Shown here one piece after another: positions 1 through 8,794 of a stretch of 64,000 nucleotides of DNA. The position numbers and the translations under genes are program-made. A model generated the notes under the pieces. The model was not told where the DNA came from. It saw only the letters and a program-made list of their open reading frames with translations, and made no database searches. Position 1 is the stretch's first letter. Every line of letters starts with the position of its first letter. The stretch spans positions 5,273,001 to 5,337,000 of the forward strand of contig NZ_JACCBF010000001.1 in the NCBI RefSeq assembly GCF_013409625.1. The letters are read 5' to 3'. The DNA is from Nocardioides kongjuensis (GTDB taxonomy: Bacteria; Actinomycetota; Actinomycetes; Propionibacteriales; Nocardioidaceae).

Positions 1-1
1 C

Positions 2-271
2 GGCCAGGTCCGCTCGATGATCACGCGGGAGTCGGTCGCGCTGTCGGCGACCGCGGTCGCGTTCGGCATGGTGCTCGGACTGGTCTACGGCTCGGTCGGC
101 GCCCAGTCGCTGATCGGGTTCGGGACCGACGGCTTCGTGTGGGGCGTGCCGTGGCTCGTGCTGGCCGGGATCGCCGTCTGCGGCGTCGTGCTGGTGCTCG
201 CCGCGAGCCGCGCGCCCGCCCGCCGCGCCGTCATGGTCACTCCGATCGAGGCCCTGCGGATCGAGGCGTGA
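2..271 (+). CDS. FtsX/MacB-type ABC transporter permease, C-terminal fragment
   Basis: Only the last 89 or so residues are in the window; the frame is open to the left edge. Two hydrophobic stretches (around AFGMVLGLVYG and PWLVLAGIAVCGVVLVLA) are followed by a basic segment and the ending TPIEALR. That ending is typical of FtsX/MacB permeases, which move lipids, peptides or drugs with an ATPase partner. The partner gene must lie outside the window, so the substrate is unknown. The last 35 bp overlap the 3' end of the convergent hydrolase gene. Confidence 0.75.
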   Translation, partial: GQVRSMITRESVALSATAVAFGMVLGLVYGSVGAQSLIGFGTDGFVWGVPWLVLAGIAVCGVVLVLAASRAPARRAVMVTPIEALRIEA

Positions 272-1163
272 GCGCGGCCCGGTCGGCGTTGCGCCGGATC
301 GCCGTCGTGAACGTCGGGAACAGTGCGGCCGGCAGGTCGTGTCCCCAGCCCTCGATGAAGGTCACCCGCGCTCCCGGCACGGCGGCCGCAGTGGCCCGGC
401 CGCCGGACACGTGGACCATCCGGTCGGCGAGGCCGTGCATCACCAGGGTGGGTGCGGTGATCCCGGCCAGGGCTCGCGTCCGGTCCGGCTGGGTGAGCAC
501 CGCCATCATCTGGCGCAGCACGCCCGCGCGGGAGACGCCGCGGTCCCAGGTCTCGCCGGCGCGCTTGCGCAGCTTCTCCTCGGTCTGCGGGAACCGCGGG
601 GAGCCGATGATCCGCCAGACCGCGAGGCTGCCGCGGATGTAGTCCTCGCGCCCGGGGCCGCGCCCGGCGATCAGCGTCGGCAGCAGGCTGGGGTGCTGCC
701 GCCCGACCGTGCGCCGTCCGGTCGTCGACATGATGCTGCTCAGGCTCAGCACCCGCTCCGGCGCGGCCAGCGCCATGGTCTGCGCGATCATCCCGCCCAT
801 CGACACGCCGGCGACGTGGGCGGACTCGATGCCGAGGTGGTCGAGGAGGCCGAAGGCGTCGCCGGCCAGGTCCGCGATCGAGTACGGCGCCCGGGCGGGT
901 GCCCCGACGAAGGCGCGGACCAGGTCGGCACGGCGTACCCGACCGGGGGAGCGCGACGAGCGTCCGGTGTCGCGGTTGTCGTAGCGGATCACGTGGAAGC
1001 CCGCGTCGGCGAGCTGCGCGCACAGCTCGGCGTCCCACCAGGTCATCGGGCCGCCGAGGCCCATCACCAGCAGCAGCGGCTCGGCGCTCGGGTCGCCGAA
1101 GGTCTGGTAGCAGAGCTCGACGTCGGGGGAGACCGGTGCGAGCAGCTCGTCGGAGGCGGACAT
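237..1163 (-). CDS. alpha/beta hydrolase
   Basis: This 308-residue protein has the alpha/beta-hydrolase fold. An oxyanion-hole region LVMGLGGPMTWW is followed by RYDNRDTGRSSR and the nucleophile elbow GVSMGGMIAQ. A late Asp (LADRMVHVSGG) and His (EGWGHDLP) complete a likely catalytic triad. It resembles the esterase / proline-iminopeptidase-like group (RYDNRDTG is typical), but the substrate cannot be told. The ATG lies 4 bp from a palindrome shared with the divergent hydrolase at 1222, which suggests joint control. Its 3' end overlaps the permease fragment by 35 bp. Confidence 0.85.
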   Translation of the reverse strand: MSASDELLAPVSPDVELCYQTFGDPSAEPLLLVMGLGGPMTWWDAELCAQLADAGFHVIRYDNRDTGRSSRSPGRVRRADLVRAFVGAPARAPYSIADLAGDAFGLLDHLGIESAHVAGVSMGGMIAQTMALAAPERVLSLSSIMSTTGRRTVGRQHPSLLPTLIAGRGPGREDYIRGSLAVWRIIGSPRFPQTEEKLRKRAGETWDRGVSRAGVLRQMMAVLTQPDRTRALAGITAPTLVMHGLADRMVHVSGGRATAAAVPGARVTFIEGWGHDLPAALFPTFTTAIRRNADRAALTPRSAGPRSE

Positions 1164-1166
1164 GAC

Positions 1167-1209
1167 ACCCAGTTTGACAAGTTGCGAGTAGTTGTCGATT
1201 CAACTGGGT
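1167..1209. promoter_or_regulatory. palindromic operator candidate between two divergent hydrolase genes
   Basis: Perfect 8-bp arms ACCCAGTT (1167-1174) and AACTGGGT (1202-1209) enclose a second near-match pair, TGACAA (1175-1180) and TTGTCG (1192-1197). The site lies between the start codons of the two divergent hydrolases and reaches the -10 of the rightward gene. This is the expected place for a repressor site; no regulator gene is adjacent. Confidence 0.5.
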
Positions 1210-1214
1210 AACGT
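1209..1214 (+). promoter_or_regulatory. -10 hexamer of a leaderless promoter
   Basis: TAACGT lies 7 nt before the GTG at 1222. The same TANNNT spacing recurs in front of many genes of this window, so a leaderless transcript is likely, and this supports GTG 1222 over an in-frame TTG at 1192. A TTGACA at 1174-1179 is too far away to be its -35. Confidence 0.5.
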
Positions 1215-1221
1215 TTGTGAC

Positions 1222-2052
1222 GTGAGCAACACGTTGGCGCCCTGGCTGCTGCCCGACGGCTACGGCCGCCCGGCACTGGCCGCGCTGCTGCGCGAGGGCA
1301 GTCTGGTGACCGAGGCGGGCCGGTTCGCGGCCCGTCGTGGCGCGACCCGACGCGTGCGTCGCCGTACGCCCGTCGCGGGTCGCTCGGCGACCCGCGTCGC
1401 CGAGCCGGTGCTGCTCATCCCCGGCTTCCTCGCCGGCGACTGGACCCTCACCGCGATGGCCGCCGAGCTGCGCGGGCGCGGCTTCCGGACCTACCGCTCC
1501 CACATCCACGCCAACGTCGGCTGCACCCTCGGCTCCGCGCTCGCGCTCGAGGCGCGCCTGGAGCAGATCGCCGAGCGCCGCGACGCGCGGGTCCAGATCG
1601 TCGGGCACAGCCTCGGCGGCATGATCGCGCGTGGCCTCGCCGCCCGCCGCCCCGACCTGGTGGCCGGCATCGTCACCATGGGCAGCCCGATGCGTGCCCC
1701 CGCGGCCCACCACGCCCTGCTGACCCGCGGCGTGCGCGTGCTCAACCGGCTCTCGGAGGCCGGCGTCCCCGGCCTGATGAGCGAGGACTGCGTCGCCGGC
1801 GAGTGCGCCCACCTCAGCTTCACGGAGTCGCAGGAGCCGCTGCGCCCCGACGTCGCGATGACCAACGTCTACTCGCGCCGCGACGGCATCGTCGACTGGA
1901 AGGCCTGCATCGATCCCGCCGGCCGGCCCGTCGAGGTGCGGGCGTCCCACATCGGGATGGCCGTCGACCCGCGGGTGATCGACGTGGTCGCGGAGGCGCT
2001 GCAGGTCCCGGACGTGCGTCGTACCCGGCACCTGGGTCGCGACTCCGCCTGA
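1222..2052 (+). CDS. lipase-like alpha/beta hydrolase
   Basis: About 276 residues. The motif VLLIPGFLAGDWTL precedes a GHSLGGMIARG nucleophile elbow and the strand GIVTMGSPMRAP, which is the pattern of triacylglycerol lipase / PGAP1-like esterases. An Asp in YSRRDGIVDW and a His in RASHIGMAV can complete the triad. There is no signal peptide, so it is probably cytosolic. GTG 1222 is chosen because a -10 hexamer sits 7 nt upstream. It is divergent from the other hydrolase and shares its palindrome. The substrate is not predictable. Confidence 0.85.
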   Translation: MSNTLAPWLLPDGYGRPALAALLREGSLVTEAGRFAARRGATRRVRRRTPVAGRSATRVAEPVLLIPGFLAGDWTLTAMAAELRGRGFRTYRSHIHANVGCTLGSALALEARLEQIAERRDARVQIVGHSLGGMIARGLAARRPDLVAGIVTMGSPMRAPAAHHALLTRGVRVLNRLSEAGVPGLMSEDCVAGECAHLSFTESQEPLRPDVAMTNVYSRRDGIVDWKACIDPAGRPVEVRASHIGMAVDPRVIDVVAEALQVPDVRRTRHLGRDSA

Positions 2053-2083
2053 ATCACGACCCGAGTGCCGGGTACGACGGGAA

Positions 2084-2100
2084 GACCCGGTCCGCGGGTC
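2084..2100. terminator. weak hairpin between convergent genes
   Basis: GACCCG (2084-2089) and CGGGTC (2095-2100) form a 6-bp stem with a 5-nt loop, between the lipase-like gene and the convergent small membrane protein. The stem is GC-rich without a T tract. It could serve both directions. Confidence 0.3.
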
Positions 2101-2425
2101 ACATCGTGTTGACGATGAGCCCGATGTGGGTGAAGAAGTTCATCGCGCCGAACAGCAGGAACAGCGCGCCCGACACGCCCCACAGCCAGCCAGTGACCCG
2201 GCCCCAGGCGCCCGGCGTACCGGTGCTGCGGACCCGGTTCACCAGGACGGCGAAGGCGAGGGCGCCGAGACCGACGATCGCGATGAGCAGCGACATGAAG
2301 GTCGCCTCGACCATCGGGTGGTTGGCGAACTCACCCGAGATCGGCTCCTCCGCAGGCGCTGCGAACAGCTGGTACTTGATGCCCGCGACCGCGATCGCGA
2401 CCAGGCTCAGGCCGAGGCCGCCCAC
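2099..2425 (-). CDS. small four-helix membrane protein, function unknown
   Basis: A 108-residue hydrophobic protein with about three or four membrane segments (LSLVAIAVAGI, FMSLLIAIVGLGALAFAVLV, LWGVSGALFLLFGAMNFF). The start is uncertain: GTG 2425 is the only usual start codon in the near frame, but the frame stays open upstream with a basic stretch (ARARRQITVFV) that would make a natural N-terminus. It lies downstream of glpX on the same strand, separated by a long palindromic element. I do not recognise the family. Confidence 0.65.
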   Translation of the reverse strand: MGGLGLSLVAIAVAGIKYQLFAAPAEEPISGEFANHPMVEATFMSLLIAIVGLGALAFAVLVNRVRSTGTPGAWGRVTGWLWGVSGALFLLFGAMNFFTHIGLIVNTM

Positions 2426-2481
2426 GAAGACGGTGATCTGACGTCGTGCGCGCGCCGATGACGTTCGGCTGAGTGCTTTCC

Positions 2482-2567
2482 GTCGGGCGCGCCGCGTTGC
2501 CTGGACGAAGCGGAGCGAGCGCCAGCGAGCGCAGCGGAGGAAGGCAATGCGTCAAAGCGCGCCCGAC
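2482..2567. repeat. long palindromic intergenic element, copy 1
   Basis: Outer arms of 11 bp (GTCGGGCGCGC at 2482-2492; its complement at 2557-2567) are perfect. Inner arms CGCGTTGCC (2493-2501) and GGCAATGCG (2543-2551) pair with one G:T, leaving a short TCAAA bulge. The loop is rich in GAGCG words. The same layout, with compensating base changes, is found at 11005-11103, and both copies are followed by CATGCGAGCGAAGCGAGCC. It resembles a REP/BIME-type element and could end or stabilise the glpX mRNA. Confidence 0.7.
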
Positions 2568-2589
2568 ATGCGAGCGAAGCGAGCCAAAC

Positions 2590-3603
2590 TCAGTCGAAGT
2601 CGATGGCCGAGAAGCCGCGCAGCTTGGACAGCTGGTGCTCGGAGGTGATCGTGCGGATCGTGCCGCTGCGCGAGCGCATGACCAGCGACTGGGTGACCGC
2701 GCCGCCGGCGCGGTAGCGGACGCCGCGGACCAGCTCGCCGTCGGTGATGCCGGTGGCGACGAAGAAGCAGTCGTCACCGGTGACCAGGGTGTCGGTGGTG
2801 AGGATGTGGTCGGGGTCGAGGTCGTGGCCGGCGTCGATGGCGCGCTGGCGCTCCTCGTCGTCGGTCGGCCACAGCCGGCCCTGGATGGTGCCGCCCATGG
2901 CCTTCATCGCGCAGGCGGCGATGATGCCCTCGGGGGTGCCGCCGATGCCGAGCAGCAGGTCGATGCCGGTGTCGGCGCGGGCGGCCATGATCGCGCCGGC
3001 GACGTCGCCGTCGGTGATGAACTTGATCCGGGCGCCGGTGGCGCGGATCTCGTCGACGAGCTGCGCGTGGCGCGGGCGGTCGAGGAGGACGACGGTGACG
3101 TCGGAGGGGTTGGAGCCCTTGGCCTTGGCGACCTGGTGGATGTTCTCGGCGACGGGGTAGCGGATGTCGACGACCTCGGCGGCCTCGGGGCCGGTGACGA
3201 GCTTCTCCATGTAGAAGACGGCGGACGGGTCGTACATCGTGCCGCGCGGGGCGACGGCGAGGACGGCGACCGCGTTGGCCATGCCCTTCGCGGTCAGGGT
3301 GGTGCCGTCGATCGGGTCGACGGCGACGTCGCACTCGGGGCCGGTGCCGTCGCCGACGTTCTCGCCGTTGTAGAGCATCGGGGCGTTGTCCTTCTCGCCC
3401 TCGCCGATGACCACGGTGCCGTTCATGCTGACCGTCGAGATCATCACGCGCATCGCCTGCACGGCCACGCCGTCGGCGCCGTTCTTGTCGCCGCGGCCGA
3501 CCCAGCGTCCGGCTGCCATCGCGGCCGCCTCGGTGACGCGCACCAGCTCGAGGGCGAGGTTGCGGTCGGGGGCGGGCGGCTCCACGATGAGGGCGTCGTT
3601 CAT
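2590..3603 (-). CDS. glpX: fructose-1,6-bisphosphatase, class II
   Basis: 337 residues, the usual size of GlpX. The family motifs [14 protein letters not shown] and [12 protein letters not shown] are present, with GIGGTPEG and [11 protein letters not shown] further on. The enzyme hydrolyses fructose-1,6-bisphosphate to fructose-6-phosphate in gluconeogenesis in the cytosol. Actinobacteria usually rely on this class. It follows modC by 25 bp on the same strand but has its own TAGGGT hexamer 7 nt before the ATG, so it need not depend on the molybdate operon. The next gene downstream lies beyond a long hairpin. Confidence 0.97.
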   Translation of the reverse strand: MNDALIVEPPAPDRNLALELVRVTEAAAMAAGRWVGRGDKNGADGVAVQAMRVMISTVSMNGTVVIGEGEKDNAPMLYNGENVGDGTGPECDVAVDPIDGTTLTAKGMANAVAVLAVAPRGTMYDPSAVFYMEKLVTGPEAAEVVDIRYPVAENIHQVAKAKGSNPSDVTVVLLDRPRHAQLVDEIRATGARIKFITDGDVAGAIMAARADTGIDLLLGIGGTPEGIIAACAMKAMGGTIQGRLWPTDDEERQRAIDAGHDLDPDHILTTDTLVTGDDCFFVATGITDGELVRGVRYRAGGAVTQSLVMRSRSGTIRTITSEHQLSKLRGFSAIDFD

Positions 3604-3610
3604 AGGGCGA

Positions 3611-3616
3611 ACCCTA
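3611..3616 (-). promoter_or_regulatory. -10 hexamer of glpX (leaderless)
   Basis: On the minus strand TAGGGT lies 7 nt before the glpX ATG, in the short gap after modC. It suggests a separate leaderless glpX transcript. Confidence 0.45.
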
Positions 3617-3628
3617 TCGGTCCCCGAA

Positions 3629-4665
<1,037 letters not shown>

Positions 4666-4669
<4 letters not shown>

Positions 4670-5451
4670 AAGGCCCCCTTGGGACGGACCAGCCCGATCA
4701 CGAGGACCGCGACGACGACCAGGACGAGGGACATCGCGACCGCGGCGTCGGCGTCGGTGACCCGGAGGTTGTAGATCAGCAGCGGCAGGGTGCGGGTGGT
4801 GCCCTCGAGGCTGCCGGCGAAGGTGATCGTGGCACCGAACTCCCCGAGGGAGCGGGCGAACGCGAGCACCGCGCCCGAGGCCAGGCCCGGCAGCACGAGC
4901 GGCAGGGTGACCCGTCGCAGCACCGTGGTGGGCCGGGCGCCGAGGGAGGCCGCGACGACGTCGTACCGCTCCCCGGCGGTGCGCAGCGCGCCCTCCAGGC
5001 TGACGACGAGGAACGGCAGCGACACGAACGTCTGGGCGAGCACGACCGCGACGGACGTGAACGCGATCCGGACCCCGAGCGCCTCGAGCTCGGCACCGAG
5101 CAGACCCTGCCGGCCGAAGGCCGAGAGCAGCGCGATGCCGCCGACGACGGGCGGCAGGACGAGGGGGAGCAGCACCAGCGAGCGCAGCACACCGAGCCAG
5201 CGGGCCTCGCTGCGTGCGAGGACGGTCGCCAGCGGGATGCCGAGCAGCAGGCACAGCACCGTGCTCGCGGTCGAGGTCCTCAGGCTGAGGACCAGTGCGG
5301 AGCGGGCCGCCTCGGAGGTGACCAGCGAGGGGAGCTCGCCCCAGTCGATGCGGGTCGTCATCGAGGCGACGGGGAGCACCACGAACAGGCCGGCCAGCAA
5401 GGCGGGCGCGAGGAGCCAGCGCGGCAGGCCGACGTGCCGGGTGCGGCTCAC
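4666..5451 (-). CDS. modB: molybdate ABC transporter permease
   Basis: 261 residues with about six membrane helices. The coupling-helix motif [16 protein letters not shown] is diagnostic of ModB-type permeases. It forms the membrane channel for molybdate with ModC and receives substrate from ModA. The GTG start overlaps the modA stop by 4 bp and the 3' end overlaps modC by 4 bp, so modA-modB-modC is one tight operon. Confidence 0.92.
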
Positions 5452-6236
5452 GACGCGGGGGCTCCGAACCCGGCGTCCTGCAGCACCTTCTGGCCCGCGC
5501 CCGTGACGAGGTCGATCCACTGCTGGGCGAGGTCGGCCCGCTTCGAGCCCTCGACCGCCACGATCGGGTAGTGGTTGACCGCGCCCGCCGCCTCCGGGAA
5601 GGCGATCCCCTCCAGCGCGTCGCCGGCGGCGGCCACGTCGGTGACGTAGACCAGGCCGGCATCGGCCTCGCCGTCCTCGACCTTGGTCAGCACGCCGGCG
5701 ACGGACTCCTCCTCGCTGACGGGCTCGAAGGTCAGGCCGGTGGCCTCGCCGACCTTGAGAGCGGCGCTGCCGCACGGCACCTCCGGCTGGCACAGCACCA
5801 GGTCGACGTCCTTCCTCGCGAGGTCCGCGAGGCTGGTGATCCCGGCCGGGTTGCCCGGGGGCACCGCGATCATCAAGGTGTTGGTCGCGAACTCCAACGG
5901 GTCGCCGGAGGCCAGCTTCGCCGCGACCAGCTTGTCCATGTTGGCGGTGTCGGCGGAGGCGAACACGTCGGCCTGTGCGCCCTCGGTGATCTGGGCGACC
6001 AGGTCCGAGGAGCCGCCGAAGGAGAGCTTCACGTCGACCCCGGGGTGGGCGTCCTCGAACTGGCCCTCGAGCTCCTCGAAGGTCGTGGTCAGGGACGCGG
6101 CCGCGAAGACGGTCAGGGTCTGCTCGTCCGTGCCTGCCTCACCACGGGAGCCGTCGTCGTCCGCGCAGGCGGCGAGGGAGAGGGCGAGCAGCGCGGCGGC
6201 GCAGGTGGCGCCGAGCCGGAGCCAGGTCTTCTTCAT
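5448..6236 (-). CDS. modA: molybdate-binding lipoprotein
   Basis: 262 residues. The N-terminus is a lipoprotein signal with lipobox LAAC, Cys24 being the lipidated residue. The mature part starts with [16 protein letters not shown], followed by [16 protein letters not shown] and [14 protein letters not shown], all classical for ModA. It captures molybdate outside the membrane and delivers it to ModB. It begins the modABC operon and lies 6 bp downstream of the regulator gene. Confidence 0.95.
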   Translation of the reverse strand: MKKTWLRLGATCAAALLALSLAACADDDGSRGEAGTDEQTLTVFAAASLTTTFEELEGQFEDAHPGVDVKLSFGGSSDLVAQITEGAQADVFASADTANMDKLVAAKLASGDPLEFATNTLMIAVPPGNPAGITSLADLARKDVDLVLCQPEVPCGSAALKVGEATGLTFEPVSEEESVAGVLTKVEDGEADAGLVYVTDVAAAGDALEGIAFPEAAGAVNHYPIVAVEGSKRADLAQQWIDLVTGAGQKVLQDAGFGAPAS

Positions 6237-6242
6237 CGGGTC

Positions 6243-6653
6243 TCAGGACCTCCTCGGGACGGGTCGTTCGACGACGACGGTGGTGGACTTGACCGACGCG
6301 ATCGCGCGTACGCCGGGCGCGAGGCCCAGCTCGTGGGCTGCCTCTGCGCTCATCAGGGACACCACCCGGTACGGCCCGCAGACCATCTCGACCTGGGCCA
6401 TCACCGTGTCGGCGAGGACCCGCGTGACGATCCCGGTCATCCGGTTGCGGGCGCTGACCTCGCCGGCCCGGGTGCGCTCCCGGTCGGCCTCGTCGACCAG
6501 CGAGGCCGCCAGGCCGGCGAGGTCGACCCCCGGGACCACCGTGCGTCCGTCGACCGTGCTGCTGGGCAGCCGTCCGGCGTCGATCCACCGGCGGACGGTG
6601 TCGGTCGAGACGCCGAGCAGCTCGGCGGCCTCGGAGACGCGGTAGTCGGCCAT
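6243..6653 (-). CDS. one-component molybdate-type regulator: HTH plus TOBE (Mop) domain
   Basis: 136 residues. The N-terminal half has a MerR/excisionase-like helix-turn-helix (YRVSEAAELLGVSTDTV, then RRWIDAGRLPSS). The C-terminal half from about residue 70 (RNRMTGIVTRVLADTVMAQV, ending STTVVVERP) is a TOBE/Mop domain that binds molybdate in related proteins. It replaces a full ModE and probably controls modABC directly downstream. ATG 6653 is chosen because CAGAGT lies 6 nt upstream; an in-frame ATG at 6689 would place an operator palindrome inside the gene. Confidence 0.85.
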   Translation of the reverse strand: MADYRVSEAAELLGVSTDTVRRWIDAGRLPSSTVDGRTVVPGVDLAGLAASLVDEADRERTRAGEVSARNRMTGIVTRVLADTVMAQVEMVCGPYRVVSLMSAEAAHELGLAPGVRAIASVKSTTVVVERPVPRRS

Positions 6654-6659
6654 GGCGCC

Positions 6660-6665
6660 ACTCTG
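6660..6665 (-). promoter_or_regulatory. -10 hexamer of the mod regulator operon
   Basis: On the minus strand CAGAGT is followed by GGCGCC and the ATG. The SIMPL gene at 12690 has TAGAGT-GGCGCC-ATG, an almost identical leaderless layout. Confidence 0.4.
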
Positions 6666-6666
6666 G

Positions 6667-6707
6667 CGCATCTGCGTCTGTTTTGCCATCAGATCAACGC
6701 ATTTGCG
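6667..6707. promoter_or_regulatory. double palindrome, likely operator of the mod regulator
   Basis: CGCATCTGCG (6667-6676) and CGCATTTGCG (6698-6707) are two copies of the palindrome CGCA-NN-TGCG. They start 31 bp apart, about three helical turns, so they face the same side of DNA. The first overlaps the spacer of the regulator promoter. This is where an autoregulator would bind to control the regulator-modABC operon. Confidence 0.55.
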
Positions 6708-6764
6708 TCAGTCGTCGGGGCTGAGGACGATGGTTGGGGACAGGGCTGGGACACTGGACCCGTC

Positions 6765-7346
6765 ATGAGCACCCAGCAGCCGCAGCAGTCAGAGCGCCCG
6801 GGCCGCTACCAGCGGTCCGCGGTCGGGCTCGTGACCTCCCTGGTCGTCACCGTCGTCGCGATCGGTGGCCTCCTCTACTTCATGGGCGCCTTCCGCCCCG
6901 ACTTCGAGGTCAAGCCCGAGGCGGTCGACTACGTCGAGATCGTCCAGTCCGCCCAGCAGGCCGGGCTGACGCCGGTCTACCCCGACGCCTTGCCGAAGGG
7001 CTGGATCTCCACCGGCGTCGACGTCGAGCCCGGTGACCACCCGGTGGTCATGGTCCGCCTGCTCACCGACAACGGGAAGTTCGTCGCGGTCCGCCAGGAG
7101 GACGCCTCGCTCACCGCGATGCTGTCCCAGTGGGTCGACGAGGACACCGAGACCCGCCCCGGCTACACCGTCCCGGCCGAGGTCGCGAGCCCCGTCGCGC
7201 GCGACTGGAAGGGGTACGCCGACGCCGGTGGCGACTCCGCCTACGCCGCCGACGTCGCCGGTCAGACCGTGCTGGTGTTCGGCTCCGCGCCGGCCGAGGA
7301 CCTGCGCACGATCGTCGACTCACTGGTCACCACGCCGATCGGCTGA
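6765..7346 (+). CDS. DUF4245 membrane-anchored protein
   Basis: 193 residues: a short polar N-terminus, one membrane helix (residues about 19-40, GLVTSLVVTVVAIGGLLYFM) and an outer domain with ALPKGWISTGVDV and the ending DLRTIVDSLV. This is the pattern of the DUF4245 family, an actinobacterial protein of unknown role commonly encoded near glpX and xseBA. It is divergent from the mod regulator. Here modABC lies between it and glpX. Confidence 0.85.
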   Translation: MSTQQPQQSERPGRYQRSAVGLVTSLVVTVVAIGGLLYFMGAFRPDFEVKPEAVDYVEIVQSAQQAGLTPVYPDALPKGWISTGVDVEPGDHPVVMVRLLTDNGKFVAVRQEDASLTAMLSQWVDEDTETRPGYTVPAEVASPVARDWKGYADAGGDSAYAADVAGQTVLVFGSAPAEDLRTIVDSLVTTPIG

Positions 7347-7390
7347 CCTGCTCCGGGGAACCGGCGGCTCGCCCCGTGCGTCCATGAGGC

Positions 7391-8557
7391 ATGGGGCGAC
7401 TCCTGCTGCCGGCCGTCGTGCTGTGCCTGCTCCCGCTGACGGCCTGTGGCACCGACGGACCGGGTGGCCTCGGAGGCCGCGGACGTGCGGAACACGCCGC
7501 CGAGGATCCGTGGGCGCGGCTGCCGGACCTGCCGCTGGCGCGACGTGACGGCCCGGTCGTCGTGTGGACCGGCGCCGAGGTGCTCGCGATCGGCGGCGAC
7601 GCCGGGGACGAGTGCCCTCCCCGCGCGGACTGCGCAGCGCCGAACAGCGCCGCCGTCGACGGCGCGGCGCTCGACGTCGCGGACCGCACCTGGCGGCCGA
7701 TCGCCGACGCGCCGCGGCCGGTACCGGCGTACTCCCCGCACGCGCTGGTGGGTGAGGAGCTGTTCGTCGTCGTCGCAGGGACGGTGCTCGTCTACGAGAT
7801 CGCGGAGGATCGCTGGACGACGCTGCCGCGCCGGATCGACGGCTGGTACCAACCGGTCGCCGACGTCGACCGCCTGGTCCTGGTGAGCGGAAGCGACGAG
7901 CAGGGCGGGCGTGCGGACCTGGTCTGGACGCCGGCCACCCGGACCTGGTCAGAGCTGCCCGACGATCCTCTGGGCCCGTCCTTCGACCGCACGCTCGTCA
8001 GCACGCCACGGGGGCTCGTCCTCGGCGCCCACGACCTCGTCGAGAGCCCCGGCGCCGGCGCCGACCCGTCGTACGTCGAGGCCGCCCTCCTCGACCGCGG
8101 GACCGGGAGGTGGCGGACCTTCGGCCCCAGCGGACAGCTGGGCGCACCGTGGGCCGTGGTCGGGGACCGGCTGGTCGCCGTCAGCCTCGACGGCACCGAC
8201 GGCGGCGGTGACCCGCCGGGCGACTACGGCCGGCGGGTGCCGTTCGGTGGTCGGCTGGACCTGGCCACCGGAGCCTGGTCGCCCCTGCCCGACCCGCCGC
8301 AGCCGCCCGCCCCGGGCGCCGGCGGGTGGCCCGTCGTCGCGCTGGACGGGCCGCTGGTGGCCGCCTCGGGCCAGCTGTACGACGACGCGACCGGGACCTG
8401 GCGGGAGGTCCCGCGCCCGGCGGGCCCCGTGGCGCTCCCGGGACCGGCGGTGTGGGCAGGCGACGCCCTCGTGGTGGTGACCGGCGAGGAGGAGGGAGAC
8501 AGCTGGGACCAGGTCCGCAACAACGGCGTCTGGGCGTGGACGCCCGAGGCGCCGTAG
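7391..8557 (+). CDS. kelch-like lipoprotein, function unknown
   Basis: 388 residues. The N-terminus has a lipoprotein signal with lipobox LTAC (Cys19). The mature part repeats blades of the kind W..LPD.P, W.PIADAPRPVPAYSPHAL and W.EVPRPAGPV, which suggests a beta-propeller of kelch/galactose-oxidase type facing the outside. There are no catalytic motifs I can name. It stands alone between DUF4245 and the convergent xseB, with only 3 bp to the xseB stop codon. Confidence 0.75.
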   Translation: MGRLLLPAVVLCLLPLTACGTDGPGGLGGRGRAEHAAEDPWARLPDLPLARRDGPVVVWTGAEVLAIGGDAGDECPPRADCAAPNSAAVDGAALDVADRTWRPIADAPRPVPAYSPHALVGEELFVVVAGTVLVYEIAEDRWTTLPRRIDGWYQPVADVDRLVLVSGSDEQGGRADLVWTPATRTWSELPDDPLGPSFDRTLVSTPRGLVLGAHDLVESPGAGADPSYVEAALLDRGTGRWRTFGPSGQLGAPWAVVGDRLVAVSLDGTDGGGDPPGDYGRRVPFGGRLDLATGAWSPLPDPPQPPAPGAGGWPVVALDGPLVAASGQLYDDATGTWREVPRPAGPVALPGPAVWAGDALVVVTGEEEGDSWDQVRNNGVWAWTPEAP

Positions 8558-8560
8558 CGC

Positions 8561-8794
8561 TCAGTCCTCGTCGTCGACCCCGTCCTCGCCCAGCACCGAC
8601 TCCAGCCGCGCCCGGGCGCCGTCGAGCCAGCCCTGGCAGGTCGTGGCGAGCGCCTCGCCGCGCTCCCACAGCGCGAGGGACTCCTCGAGCGTCGTGCCGC
8701 CCGCCTCGAGCTGACGGACCACCTCGACCAGCTCGGCGCGCGCGTCCTCGTAGGACAGCTCCTCGCTCGGCTCCGGGGGCGTGGTGTCAGTCAT
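8561..8794 (-). CDS. xseB: exodeoxyribonuclease VII small subunit
   Basis: 77 residues, the usual size. The motif [20 protein letters not shown], followed by [14 protein letters not shown], is the conserved coiled-coil core of XseB. It forms exonuclease VII with XseA, degrading single-stranded DNA in repair. Its ATG lies inside the end of xseA (8-bp overlap), so the two are co-translated. Confidence 0.95.
   Translation of the reverse strand: MTDTTPPEPSEELSYEDARAELVEVVRQLEAGGTTLEESLALWERGEALATTCQGWLDGARARLESVLGEDGVDDED

Noticed and set aside
1174..1179. TTGACA as a -35 for the lipase-like gene
   Set aside because: The distance to the TAACGT -10 is 29 bp, far from 17; the bases belong to the palindrome.
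6654..6689. Upstream ATG at 6689 as start of the mod regulator
   Set aside because: It would put one operator palindrome and the -10 inside the coding region; ATG 6653 has the -10 at the usual leaderless distance.
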